64,000 bases of DNA, taken from Cunninghamia lanceolata. Lineage: Eukaryota; Streptophyta; Pinopsida; Cupressales; Cupressaceae. Where the stretch lies: assembly GCA_027924645.1 (NCBI GenBank), contig BSBN01000293.1, forward strand, positions 8,208,501 through 8,272,500, given 5' to 3'. Positions 33,870-45,370 of this stretch are shown in pieces (the first letter of the stretch is position 1; each line of letters starts with the position of its first letter). The notes under the pieces were generated by a model. The model did no database searches. It was not told the origin of the DNA and worked only from the letters and a program-made list of their open reading frames with translations. The position numbers and the translations under genes were made by a program.

Positions 33870-34184
33870 GTTAAGGCAATGATTTTTATAGCTCAAAAAT
33901 AAAGAGGATTTGTTTGGTTTTTTTCTGTTTTCAATGCTTTATGTACTCGCAAATTTAACGTTCTTCTAGTTTTCCGTCTGCTTATCTATTTTGAAGCTTT
34001 AGTTTTGAAATGGGTTTTCGGTTGTTTAATTTTCTGTCTACTTCTGCTCGTGGCTTCGCTCATCTATCCTTCGACCCTGGTAAGGATATCTTATCCTACT
34101 AAGGCAATGATCTTTCTAGCTTGAAAGAAAAGAGGATGGGTTTGGTTTTTTCTATTTTTATGTCCTATGGTTTATGCATGCAAC
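33870..34184 (+). repeat. Left arm of an inverted repeat with 52211-52556
   Basis: Reading forward, aacgttcttctagttttccg, tatccttcgaccctggtaag and tgtcctatggtttatgcatg are found as the reverse complement at 52.2-52.56 kb. The arm ends where element D inserted. Confidence 0.8.
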
Positions 34185-35304
34185 TGTTGGAAACAAGGTA
34201 GATAACTAAGACGGGGGGTGAATTAGTTATCTTAAATATTTTAACTTTTTGTTCTTCTTTAACAATTAGTGTAGCATCAAAACATGTAAGCACACATAAC
34301 CATGGGAGCAGAAATAAAATCAACACACATAACACAATGATTTTGACGTGGAAAACCCTATTAAGGGAAAAACCATGGGGTGACTAACCCAAGATTGTAT
34401 TCTCTATTAAAAGAATAAGAAGTACAAAATGGCACTTGCCAATTAGGGCTCACTGCCCAAGCACACTGCTCACAAGAGGCACACTGCCTACAAGAGACTC
34501 ATTGTCTACAAGGTATATAGAAAGTAACCAGGTGTTTGAACTAATGAGAGGCATCCACATGTGCTGAGGTTCAGTTCTTGTTAGGCTCAATATACTGATC
34601 TACTGCACTTCATTCTTCCTCTGCTTTAGTGCTGCTGTTCTGTCACATACCAGATTTGTTTTGCTACTTCCACACTTTACTCTACCTTTTTTCACATACT
34701 ATATCACACCACACATCCACCTTCATACCGAAATCCATCTGGTATATATATCCACACCAAGGATTTCAACAACTTTCTAGTTGGCAATTGGAATACTCAA
34801 GATATTTACTAAACACTGATCTGTCAGCTAGATCCATACTCAATATGTGATGTGTATCAAAAACATAGATATAGAAGTCATCAATCATGTCGGCCAACCA
34901 TGTATGATTCCTCAAATAGCTTGACCATCATCAATTTCTCATCCGGATTAAGGTTTGATGCTCTACCGACAATTCTTCCTAAGTCTACTTTGCCTATCAG
35001 GAACCCAACACTTAGGTGCTCATATCTTTTCAGTCTTTCATCACTGGAGGCTCAATCTCTAAAATGTGGTAGTCATGGTATTCCTCTTGACTTGCCCAAG
35101 TCTGCACTTTGTTGAGATACATCCTCTAAGAGATCCAGACCTGATTGTCAGACCTTGTTACATGCTCTGTTTTTGTTCACCAGACCAAAACACTCTTCAA
35201 TCCAAATTCTGATATAGACATACTATGCTATGTAGATATGTGGGATAGACTTTGTTGCCATCAATGACAACAATCATGATGCCACATAGTGTCTCTTACC
35301 AACA
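34185..35304 (-). repeat. 3' LTR of element D (minus strand)
   Basis: Starts tgttggaaac and ends taccaaca on the plus strand, pairing with 40615-41729. The bordering sequences are the tract at 35305 and the duplicated gcaac. Confidence 0.9.
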
Positions 35305-35318
35305 ATCTCCCCCTTTGG
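35305..35318 (-). other. Polypurine tract of element D
   Basis: On the minus strand the bases read ccaaagggggagat, directly before tgttgg. This wording is common in plant Copia elements. Confidence 0.85.
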
Positions 35319-35649
35319 CATTAATGGCAACACTTAGTGAAAAATGACTAAGTGTCATAGCAAACTCCCCCTTGGCTGATGCTCTGTCTTATGTACATTT
35401 TACCAGAGCTCCTCCTTTACTGGATTCTACATTTTTCACTACTTCTCACTCCCCCTTTGACATCAATACCAAAGGATAGAATTCACACACCAAAATATGC
35501 AAAAATCAAACTATACATATCCGCATAAGTATATATACATGTTATACTTACATATACTTAAGTATATATGTAAAGGTTGTCTTCAACTGTACAACTTCTG
35601 TCACCCAACTCTGCTTCATCCTGTCTAGAATTGAAATGTGGCCACTCAA

Positions 35650-38600
35650 CAAAAAGCAAAAGCTTCTGCCCTTCTTAAGTCTACTAGATCACTGGTCCAG
35701 GCTGTAGTTTGAGCATCAGTTAGGGCCTCATGCATTGCCTCTAACTTAGGGATAATTATCCCTCTTAGTTCACTCATTCTGCTTATTCTATTATTCTTCT
35801 CCTTCTCAAGCCTCTTTATCTCATTTATAGTGGCAATAGCCTAGCACTCTTGATTCATTATGGATGAGGTGAGAGGATCAAAATTCTGAGATAAACTTGA
35901 CAGTTTACCCTCTTGTTCTTCCACCTTCTTTGCAATGTCTGTTGTCACTGTGGACCAAGATAAACAAAATTTGTATAATTCTCCACCATCTTTAAGAGCA
36001 TTTTCTAGGCTCTTTATCCCAATATCTAGTTTCTCCTATCATTTGCTATGAGTCCCTATACTTCAGAGAATATCTTTCCCAAGAACTCTTTCCAGACTTT
36101 CTCTTCTGTTGATTTCTCCAAAGAATCAAAATGTGTGCTAACAGAATTAACAAGAGATTTCAAATTACCACATGAAGAGGCCGAAATATCCTTTTGGAAG
36201 GATGGCATGATTTTCTCTAGCACACTAGATGTAATCTCTATTAGCTCACAGTCTTCCATGTGAGACTTCAGAAGCTTCTCTTTTGCTTTAGCTTGAGCAA
36301 AAGATGCTACCTTCATTGTCTGGACTGAAGAAAGGGAGTCAAAATTGAGTGGTCCTTGAAATAATTCCAGTTCATCTATCTCTAACATTTCTTTGTTCAA
36401 GAAGCTCTTTACTGCCTCAGCAGTGTCTCTTGCCAGAGACAGAGTCATCTTTCCTTTTCCCACCTCAGAACTATCATCTGGGATCTTCTCTATTTGATCT
36501 TCTTCTCTTCCCTTTACCTCTTCTCCTTGACTAATTTTCTCTTCTTTTCTTTCTTCTCCTTCAGCTTCGGAGTCTGCTAGGGGATCCGGGAGAGAGATGT
36601 TTACTTCTTCATGGACTTCCTCTTCCAGAATAGAGGAATCCAAGTCCTTAGTCATCTCCTCACCTATCTCCTTTGGCTCTTCTGCATTTTTCTCAGTAGG
36701 TTCATCATCTATGTCCTCTATAACAAGAAGACTAAATATTTTAAATGCATTCCGGAGGATGTCCTCTATTTCTTTGGCAACTTGATCTATCTCTCCAAGC
36801 ATAAGCTTGTTTGTTCTTGCTTTGCTCTAGAAGTCATCCTTGCAGTCCTTAAATATCATGTTCATTTGTTTTGGAGTAATGGAAGGATAGAGCTGAATAG
36901 TAATCTTCTCCCGGATCTCCAAATCCTTTTCCTTGGCATTGTCTTTTCTGAGTTCAAGTACCTTCTCTAAACTTTTGGGAATTAGAGAAATGATTTCAAT
37001 GAATGCTTTATTATAAATGTTTAGGTACTTAACTGTTGCTTCTTCCAAGATCCTTTTCTTTGTGTCACTATACTCATCATAAAATTCTATCATTGGTTGC
37101 AGATTCCCATCCACAGTGACTACCTTGATGACATCATCAATAGATAGAGTAGGCCTTTCAACAAATTCTTCAGCTTCTTCTTCCTTGTTTTTACCAGTAG
37201 AGGATTTCCCAGAAGTTTTCCTTTTCTTCTTCATTTTCTTAACCTCTTCATTAGTCTCTGTCTCTTCATCATCCTTTTGGCTTGTGTATGACCTTGTGGC
37301 CTTTGTCTTTGTTCTTTTCTCTCCTTTTCCGAATGTCTTTGCTTCCGGTTTTGAGGCTTTTGGGCTCTTAGAAGTGGCAGGTGCAGAGCTCTTTGAGGAT
37401 CTAGTCTGGGAGGGGGCTTGCACTAGAACACTTTCTTTTTCTACTTTTTGTCTCTCTTTCTCTACTCTTTCTACCTTTTCTCCATTGGCATCAACTACCT
37501 CCTTTGATATGCCATATTTCTTGGCAATTTCCTCCACTTCCCTTCTCACTTTCCATTTTATCTCTGGTTGTCTCAATTCAACATGTATTTTCACACTTAA
37601 TTCTTGAAAGGTTCCAAACCTTTCTACCTAAGGGTCCTTTGGCTGACTTAGTAGGTGTTGAACATGTAGCTCCAAAATTTTCTCATCTACCTCATAGCCC
37701 ATTGGCATAATCCAGACTGTTCTGGGTTCCACTGCCTCCATTAGGCATTGATCAGTGTCTACCATGAAGCACACTGTATCCTTGTATTTTTCAACTAGAG
37801 ATTGGGGGATTCTCTCTCTAACCTGCATCATGCCTTGGAAGTTTTTGAAGTATCCCCAGAGTGATGTACTTTGTGCCTTGGCATCACCAAGCCCATACAT
37901 ATAATCTCTGATTTGTATGGCAACTGGTCTGTCATTTTGCCATACCCAACCACTTGATCCACGTAGCTCATTCATATAGTAAAAGAATAAACACAGTATT
38001 AGCCCACCATACTTGAATGAGTTCTTCTTATCCTTTTTGATCTTTTGCAAGTATTCTAATAATTATCTCAGAAGAAGCTCACATAGATCATAGTCTGCAT
38101 TTTCCCTTAGCATCTGATATGCAGTGTATATTGCAGTTCTGGATACAGAATTCTCCCTGCTAGAATGATATATTTTGTAGCCAATTATCATAGAGGCAAA
38201 TTTGATATCTGAATCTGTGATATCTTCAATTGTCATTGCTCTTTTGTCAAACTTTGATCCAGTAGCCTCACTTACTATTTTATTCTTGACCGATTTGAGA
38301 GTAGGAAACCCACCGGATGAGTGCAATTGAGTTATCACCCTAATGGCATCTTTTGTTATCTTAAATGGCCTCATCAACCACATGAAGTTGTCATGTATTC
38401 TGCTAAGAGTATACCAGACCCATTCATCTTCTAGAAAACAAGGAAAGTGGATGCAATGTCCAAAATGTTTGTCCCAGAGGACCTTGTATTGAGGTTTAAG
38501 TTCAAACGTATCATCAATTAATTGCTTGTGATAGATATCCATCATCTTGGATTCCCCAAATTCCTCAATATTGGCATGGATGTATACCCTAACATCTTCT

Positions 38601-38728
38601 AAATGTAGAACCCCATGCAGAATGCTAGAGAATGCGCCTAAGGGATCACCTTCTAGGGATTTGTAAGGATGTTTCTTGAATTTTGGATGCAGCCTATCAA
38701 TGATCTTGACAACATTTGGTGTAGCCAT
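35650..38728 (-). pseudogene. Unknown frame of about 1,000 codons in element D
   Basis: I do not recognise this protein. The start at 38728 (MATPNVVKIIDRLHPKFKKH) opens a frame kept in phase through 36056 with only three stops (38063 TAA, 37628 TAG, 36827 TAG), 890 codons in all. A frame change then continues a helix-rich tail to about 35650. Residues 1-360 are globular and rich in Trp, Phe and Tyr (DEWVWYTLSRIHDNFMWLMR, then KITKDAIRVITQLHSSGGFP and LILCLFFYYMNELRGSSGWV). Residues about 380-520 are Lys/Ser/Glu-rich and basic, followed by a moderately hydrophobic block near 37090-36900. The end is acidic and coiled (EEPKEIGEEMTKDLDSSILE). No retroviral catalytic motif is present. The layout resembles frames carried by other pol-less plant elements, but I cannot name the family. 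Confidence 0.6.
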
Positions 38729-39370
38729 CTTGCAAAAGATTCAGAGAGAGATATTCAAGAACATAAATACCTTTTTACGCTTCTAGGGTTCACGATATGA
38801 GTTGGAAAAGATCATTGTTGAATCAGATTCTGTGGTTGATCTTTGAGAGGGTTGAAGCAATCTTGTTTGCAGAGCTCTTTCTTTATTTTTCTCGAATGCA
38901 AATGTGCAAATGATGAGTAAAGGAACCCTTTTACCTCTGCACAAACCCTAATTTCATAATGCAATAAATGCACAACTTAAGTCATTATGGTTGCCTTGTT
39001 CTGAGAGAGATCTTTCCAGATCACTAAGATGCACTTAGAATTATTTTAAGTGATAATTGAAAATGTATCACCTTTCCTTGAATCATTCCATTTATCTACA
39101 AATCAAGATATTTCAATTTAGAATCACATTGGATCTAACTGTGAAATCCTACTTTTGCTAGATGGCTGTCAAACCGGATCAGTCTTGGATGATTAAACTC
39201 TTCAAAGCTCCTTGCGGATCTTTCATATTTTTACCAAGGGTTATTTAGATATATTTCTTAGAACCCTTAAATCTGCAGCATTCCATGTGCCAAATTTAGG
39301 CACCAATTGACTGGCTGGGGGAATTTATTTTCCTTTGTGACTCCCCCTGAGCCAAAGCTCATCTAATTTA
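38729..39370 (-). other. Spacer of element D between gag remnant and long frame
   Basis: About 640 bases, AT-rich, no frame of interest on either strand. It may carry the 5' untranslated region or splice acceptor for the long frame, but no motif proves this. Confidence 0.5.
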
Positions 39371-40560
39371 GTTTCTGGAAGGAATATCAGCACCAGATTC
39401 TGGTGCGGATCCATCCCCAACATTTTATGTATTTCTCTTCACCCAAATCTTGTTCATCTCCCTTTGAACTTCATCCGCATTCATTTTTTCTTTTCCTTTG
39501 TCTTGATTTTGATTATGGTGCACTAGAGCCTTTTTACCCTGATTCTTACTTCTGCAGAATTTGGCAATATGACCGGATCTATTGCAATTGTAGCAAACAA
39601 CATTTCTTTACATATTTGACTGGTATCCTCTTGATCTACATTGATTAGCCATATGTCCCATTCTATTGCATGCAAAGCATCTACCATTGAATGAATTATT
39701 TATTTGCATATTTCTACATTCAAGAGATTTGTGACCATACCTTTTGTAGTTAAAACACTATCCGGAGAAGGATGAATTAGTCTGATTCATTCTTCTTCTG
39801 CACTAATTTACTTTATGACCAAAGTTATTGCAATTGTAGTAGTATCCATTGAAGGATGGATATCTTTGAGTATTTGGTTGCCTTACCGGAGGTCATCTAG
39901 GTCTGTTCCTTGGATTTCGTGATCCAGAGTTCTTCTGATAAGATCAAGAGCTTTCACCTTTCTCATACCCCAAGCCATGCTTGTCATCTATCCTCTTTTG
40001 GCTTTCAAGAAGAACTTCAAGTTGAGTAGGGCTTATTTTGAATTTCTCTTTGTATTCATTTGCTATTTGAAGATCCTTTTTAAGAGTGTCTATCTGATTC
40101 TCAAGTTGTTCTTCATTATGTCTAGGTTCTTCAAGATCAGATTCCAGATGCTTGATTATTCTATCCATTTTGTGGTAGTCTTCTGACTTCTCCTTGAGAG
40201 ATTGTTTTAGATTATCTTCAATTTTTCTTTTCTCTTCAACTTCTTGGGCGCATTTCATAACCCTTGATTCCATTTCATGTCTTACCATAATGACCTCTTT
40301 TGATAGCTTCTCACATAACTTGTTTTTCTCATTCAGATCTTCATTAGTGTCATTGACTTCATTTTGACTTGCTAATTGTTGAAGTAGTTCCTTTCTCTTT
40401 TTCACATAGATAATCAATTTTTCTTTGAGTTCATTTATGAAATCATCAGCTTGTTTGAGTCTTTCCCTCAGGTTATTGACTTCAGAGTGAGATTGCTAAA
40501 GATCATCTAGGGCAGACTAAAGTTGTTCTCTCATACCATACATATCCATTGAGATTCCTA
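39371..40560 (-). pseudogene. Gag remnant of element D: coiled coil and four zinc knuckles
   Basis: Read on the minus strand, a frame starts near 40545 (MDMYGMREQL) soon after the primer site. It continues as a long charged helix at 40417-39944 (KLSKEVIMVRHEMESRVMKC, then DYHKMDRIIKHLESDLEEPR). The region near 39850-39590 holds four CCHC-type knuckles: YYNCNNFGHKVN, CFNYKRYGHKSLEC, CFACNRMGHMANQC and CYNCNRSGHIAKFC. Several stops and one changed Cys (first and second knuckle) show decay. In Copia gags of the SIRE type this helix and the knuckles form the C-terminal half. The N-terminal capsid half is missing here. Confidence 0.75.
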
Positions 40561-40600
40561 GATCTTCCTCAAGTTGTTAGGCTCTATTTGGAGGAACTTA

Positions 40601-40612
40601 GCTCTGATACCA
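40601..40612 (-). other. Primer-binding site of element D
   Basis: The minus strand reads tggtatcagagc, a perfect match to the initiator-tRNA-Met site, two bases after the LTR end. Confidence 0.95.
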
Positions 40613-40614
40613 AT

Positions 40615-41729
40615 TGTTGGAAACAAGGTACATAACTAAGAGGGGGGGTGAATCAGTTATCTTAAATATTTTAACTTTCTGTTCTTCTTTAACAATTAGT
40701 GCAACATCAAAACATATAAGCATACATAACCATGGTAGCAGAAATAAAATCAACACACATAACACAATGATTTTGACGTGGAAAACCTTGTTAAGGGAAA
40801 AACCACGGGGTGACTAACCCAAAATTGTATTCTCTATTAAAAGAATAAGAAGTATAAATTGGCACTTGCTAATTAGGGCTCACTGCCTGAGCACACTGCT
40901 CACAAGAGACACACTACCTACAAGAGACCCACTATCTACAAGGTATATAGAAAGTAACCAAGTGTTTGAACTGATGAGAGGCATCCACATATGCTGAGGT
41001 TTAGTTTCAGTTAGGCTCAATATATTGATCTACTGCACTTCATTCTTCCTCTACTTTAGTGCCGCTGTTCTGTCACATACCGGATTTGTTTTGCTGCTTC
41101 CACACTTTACTCTGCCTTTTCTCACATACTATATCACACCACACACCCACCTTCATACCAAAATCCATCTGGTATATATATCCGCACCAAAGATTTCAAC
41201 ATATTTCTAGTCAGCAATTGGAATACTCAAGATATTTACTAAACATTGATCTGTTGGCTAGATCCATACTCAATATGTGATGTGTATCAAAAGCATAGAT
41301 ATAAAAGTCATCAATCATGTCAGCCAACCATGATGATTCCTCAAATAGCTTGACCATGATGAATTTCTAATTCGGATTAAGGTCTGACACTCTGCCAGTC
41401 AGTTCTTCCTTAGTCTACTCTGCTTGTTAGGAACCCAACACTTAGGTGCTCATAACTTTTCACTCTTTCATCACCGAAGACTCAATCTCTGGAATGTGGT
41501 AGTCATGGTATTCCTCTTGACTTCCCCAAGTCTGCATGGTGAGATACATCCTCTGAGAGATCTGGACCTGATTGTCAGACCTTGCTACATGCTCTATTCT
41601 TTTTCACCAGACTAAAACACTCTTCAATCTGACTTTTGGTATAGACCTACTATGCTCTACAGATGTGTGGGATAGACTTTGTTTCAATCAATGACAACAA
41701 ATGAAGCCACACAGTGTCTCTTGCCAATA
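40615..41729 (-). repeat. 5' LTR of element D (minus strand)
   Basis: Pairs with 34185-35304. The far end reads ccaata where the other copy has ccaaca, so one terminal base has changed. Confidence 0.9.
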
Positions 41730-43184
41730 GCCACATCTTAATTAAATCAATGACTGTAGACTTTTCCTATAAGTTTAAACTATAGATTTTATGCACTACA
41801 TTTGAATGATTTGATGGATGTCTATAAAATTGAATTTGGTATTAAATATGGGAAGTGATTGATTTGGATGAATGCTTATTTTCTCTGAATTGGTTGATTT
41901 CCTTTAATGCTTTTTGACTGCTTGATTGGTGAGCCTAAAACCTTCGATGGTGTGAAATTAATGGAGAGTTGATTGATTTGGTTGAATGATTGTTTGGGCT
42001 GTTTGTGCTAGATTTTAATAAATTGTTGTCCTCTTGTGTGTGAATCATAGATTAAAGAAGATCTTTGACTACTAGGAAAAAGTGTCAATTTTTGCAAAAT
42101 GTGTAGTTAGCTCAAAGTAGGAAAACCAAGTGGTAGAAGTAGGAAAATAAAGGGGCAGAACACATATCTCAGTTTGGTTTTTTCTTTTTACAATGGGAAT
42201 ATATTTCTGTATATTTGTCCTATGGTTTATGCATGCAATATTTTTTAGTAATTAAAGAATATCTTTCACTAATTAATGAATTATTTCATATGTGTGGATG
42301 ACAAATTAAAGAATATCTTTCACTACTAGGACATAGTGTCAAATATTGCAAAATATCTTTCAGTACTAGGACATAGTTTGAATGGACGATTTTTTTGGTT
42401 TTATGTGTATACACACACATACACATATCTATTGTTGTATGTGGTCATATGTGTATACACACACACATATGTGCACACACACACATTTTTGTTTGTCTGT
42501 GTATAGATAAACTAGATAAGACTCGTGAACAACATAATGAAATATTTAGGGTGTGCACATCATCAAATATAAAATAATTGAATACCCATGGATAAACAAT
42601 AACCCGAAGAAGCAGATGAAAATTTTATTTATTTCGGATAACGTGGTGCACCAGTTGGAGGAGCCAAGTTAGGGTGACCAACTATGAATAGAGGACTTCT
42701 TGTAGATTGAATTTTGAAGTAAACATACATTAAAAGGTATTCAATATGATATCAATTATAAACTTAAAATGCACTTGTAAAAAAAATTTGTAGCACATTA
42801 AAACATTTGTCATTCCATTTTCTACAATTAGAAACTGTAAACTAAAATTTGTAAGTTAAATTAAAGAGTCACAGTGATGCTCAAACAGAATTTTAAAATT
42901 TTTAAAAGAAATAAATATGTTACAAAACACATAAAACAACCATTAAGCTGTGTTGATAAACACTACTCATAAAGTGGATAAAGTGTTGCAACAAACACCA
43001 TTGAACACCAATTTTTCCATTTGAAATCTTTTGAATCTTTACAGTACAAAGTTAAGGAAACAAAGAGCCTTAAGCACTAAACTAGACATTCTACAACAAA
43101 GAAACAAAAAAACCTTCAATTAATGAACACATACATCAAAATATGGAAGAAAAACCATTGCAAACCAAAAAAAAAAAATCAATA
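41730..43184. other. Repeat-rich DNA without a gene
   Basis: At 42165-42230 a partial copy of the inverted-repeat arm occurs (tgtcctatggtttatgcatg). A stretch at 42395-42490 is built of alternating CA and TG words and can pair with itself. The block 42535-42690 has a diverged direct copy at 53028-53145 (aatgaaatatttagg, then gtggtgcaccagttggagg against gtggcatgctaggtggagg). Confidence 0.55.
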
Positions 43185-43515
43185 GACATGGATAAAGAAT
43201 AATCCCATTACAAACAAAAAAAATAAAAAAAAATCAAATACCCATAGATAAACAATAACCCCTTTTTAATATCAAACCCTCATGATTACAAATAGCGAGA
43301 AAACCATAAGAAGCTTCCATTTATGATTATAGACAACAATAGATAGAAAAAATCCCATTGCAAACAAAAAAAATATAAAATAATTGAATACCCATGGTTA
43401 AATAATAGCCCCATTTTAATACCAAATGGTCATGATTTAAAATATTGAGAAAACCACAAGAAGCTTCCATTTATGATTACAGACAACAATCGATAGATAA
43501 AATCCCATTGCAACC
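43185..43515 (+). repeat. 148-bp tandem repeat array, segment 1
   Basis: Two and a fraction units. The unit contains ataaaataattgaataccca, accaaaccctcatgatt, gagaaaaccataagaagctt and aatcccattgcaaac. The array is broken at its right end by a candidate transposon. Confidence 0.8.
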
Positions 43516-44338
43516 AAGAGTAAGTGCACAAAGATGAGGGACCAAAAGGGGGTCTTAAGATGCCACTCTTTTTTTCTGAAATCAGCAAACATTGATGTTG
43601 GATGAGAAATTAAAGATAGTAACACTCAAAATTTGAAGATACAACAAAAACAAGAGTCGTAGTGCTCTGAATCTAGTTTCTAAACTACTAATTTTTTTCA
43701 AAAATGGTTGAGATTAAGGGGTTCAAAAGGGGGAGCACACAAATTGGTCCTATTTTTCTTAGAAAAACATAACATAGCATCTGGTGTGCTCCCCCTAAAA
43801 TGTTGAATTTTTTTAAGTATTTCATAAATTGCTTCAGTAGAAAATTAGCTAACATCATGTAGTTTATGCATTATTTTTCTGCTAATTTTTTAATGAATAT
43901 ATGATTTTTTATGAATTTTCAAAGTGGACACATCTTCAAAAATAAAAAGTTGAGCATGCTCCCCCATAATTTGTTTGAAAACTAATCGAAATTTAGTTTT
44001 TTTTTTTTTTAAAATTTGTATAGAATAGAGTCTAGAATGTAAAAATGTAATTTTTTTCAAATTTGGATGAACAGATAAAAAATGACATGAAAAATATTAT
44101 ATATAAGTTTTTGGCAAAAAATGAAGACACTAGCAAAACAAATTGAAGATCAAAACCTTAATGTATTCAAAATGTAGAAAAAAATATATGGTTAGAAAGG
44201 TAAGAGAGAGCTTGATATTACTGTGGCATTTTTCAGATTGACATTGAAAAATGTGCAAACCTGATGGAGAGCGTGCTCGACATTTAGTTGTTTTTCTATA
44301 TTTTATAAAAAACATGTCTTTGAGCATTGACATGCAAG

Positions 44339-44388
44339 TCCAACCCTTTGGGTTGGATGCCCAAAGCAAATCCAACCCTAAGGGTTGG
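44339..44388. repeat. Two small palindromes ccaaccc...gggttgg
   Basis: The first, 44339-44357, is tccaaccctttgggttgga with a three-base centre. The second, 44372-44388, is ccaaccctaagggttgg. They are 14 bases apart. Confidence 0.9.
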
Positions 44389-44438
44389 TAGTTTCCAAGG
44401 CAAGTTATAATGCGAGCACATTATAAAAGATTTAAAAT

Positions 44439-44505
44439 ACATGCTCATGTTATTAAAAACATAAAAAATAGTGTATTTTTTATGTTTTTAATAACGTGAG
44501 CATGT
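44439..44505. repeat. Near-perfect 32-bp-arm hairpin
   Basis: The left arm ends at 44470 and the right arm starts at 44474, with gtg between them. The 32-base arms have one mismatch (tcatgtt against cacgtta). The arms include atgctcatgttattaaaaac. Confidence 0.95.
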
Positions 44506-44513
44506 TATAACAT

Positions 44514-44700
44514 GCTCATGTTATAACATGAGCACGTTTTAAACATGCTCGCGTTATGGCTTGGTAGTGACCGAGCCACTACCGAGCCATAACTCAAGCA
44601 CATTATAATACGAGTGCGTTATAACTCAAGCACGTTATAACACGAGTGCGTCATAACACGATCGTATTATAACGTGCTCGTGTTATATGCACAATGGACC
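44514..44700. repeat. Cluster of palindromic gctc/gagc...ttata words
   Basis: The 20-base perfect palindrome gctcatgttataacatgagc is at 44514-44533. After it, words such as caagcacattataatacgag, gcgttataactcaagcacg and taacgtgctcgtgttata repeat in both orientations to 44690. Confidence 0.85.
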
Positions 44701-44762
44701 AAAAAGTGATTTTGGCAACTTTTTGGTCCCCCATCTTTATGCACATGCCCCCCCAAAAAAGT

Positions 44763-45139
44763 ATAAAATAATTGGATACCCATAGATAAATAATAACCCC
44801 ATTTTAATACCAAACCCTCATAATTTCAAATAGTGAGAAAACCATAAGAAGCTTCTATTTATGAATAGACAACAATAGATAGAGAAAATCCCATTGCAAA
44901 CAAGAAAGTTATAAAATAATTGAATACCCATGGATAAATAATAACCCCATTTTAATACCCAACCCTCATGAATTCAAATAGCGAGAAAACCATAAGAAGT
45001 TTTCATTTATGATTACAGAGAGCAATAGATAGAGAAAAATCTCATTGCAAACAAAAAAATATAAAAGATTTGAATACCCATGGATAAATAATAAACCCAT
45101 TTTAATACCAAATCCTCATTATTTCAAACAATGAGAAAA
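44763..45139 (+). repeat. 148-bp tandem repeat array, segment 2
   Basis: Units start at 44763, 44911 and 45061, so the period is 148-150 bp. The third is cut at 45139 by the LINE. Confidence 0.9.
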
Positions 45140-45370
45140 GGGTTAGGTTCCCTCCATGAACTTTGTGCAGAGTCCCCTGTTGTAGTATTGGTGTCATTTG
45201 TTTTCTTTTATCTGCAAGTCCATAGTGCATTCGTTGTTTACCTACCAGATTAGATTGATTTTTGCTTCAAAGTTAGATTTTAACCCTCCATAGTCTTCAT
45301 AATAATTTTTAACCTTCATTTTTTTGTTTAGTTTTTTTGGAGTTAGTAGGTTGGGTTTCAAATTCCTGTC

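Larger units (their letters stand above)
34185..41729 (-). mobile_element. Element D: Copia-like LTR retrotransposon with an unknown long frame in place of pol
   Basis: Two LTRs (34185-35304 and 40615-41729) have the perfect termini tgttgg and ccaaca. On the minus strand the 5' LTR is the right one, followed by a perfect initiator-Met primer site (40601-40612). The polypurine tract lies before the left LTR (35305-35318). Flanking bases gcaac and gccac suggest a 5-bp duplication with one change. Internally there is a gag remnant with zinc knuckles, a gap, and a frame of about 1,000 codons. I see no protease, integrase, RT or RNase H motif. The first 60 LTR bases show 3 differences. It must have moved with another element's enzymes. 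Confidence 0.85.
43524..44744. mobile_element. Candidate 1.2-kb element with 24-bp terminal inverted repeats
   Basis: The left end gtgcacaaagatgagggacc (43524-43547 with aaaa) and the right end (44721-44744) match in reverse at 22 of 24 bases. It splits the 148-bp array: units stop at 43515 and resume at 44763. The only long frame is 81 codons on the minus strand and I do not recognise it. The right half holds a dense set of palindromes. No clear target duplication was found, so this could also be a fold-back sequence. It looks like a non-autonomous DNA transposon. Confidence 0.5.

Noticed and set aside
36056..37607. Plus-strand frames of 60-163 codons over the D long frame
   Set aside because: They are Ser/Phe-rich shadows of the Lys/Glu-rich minus-strand frame.
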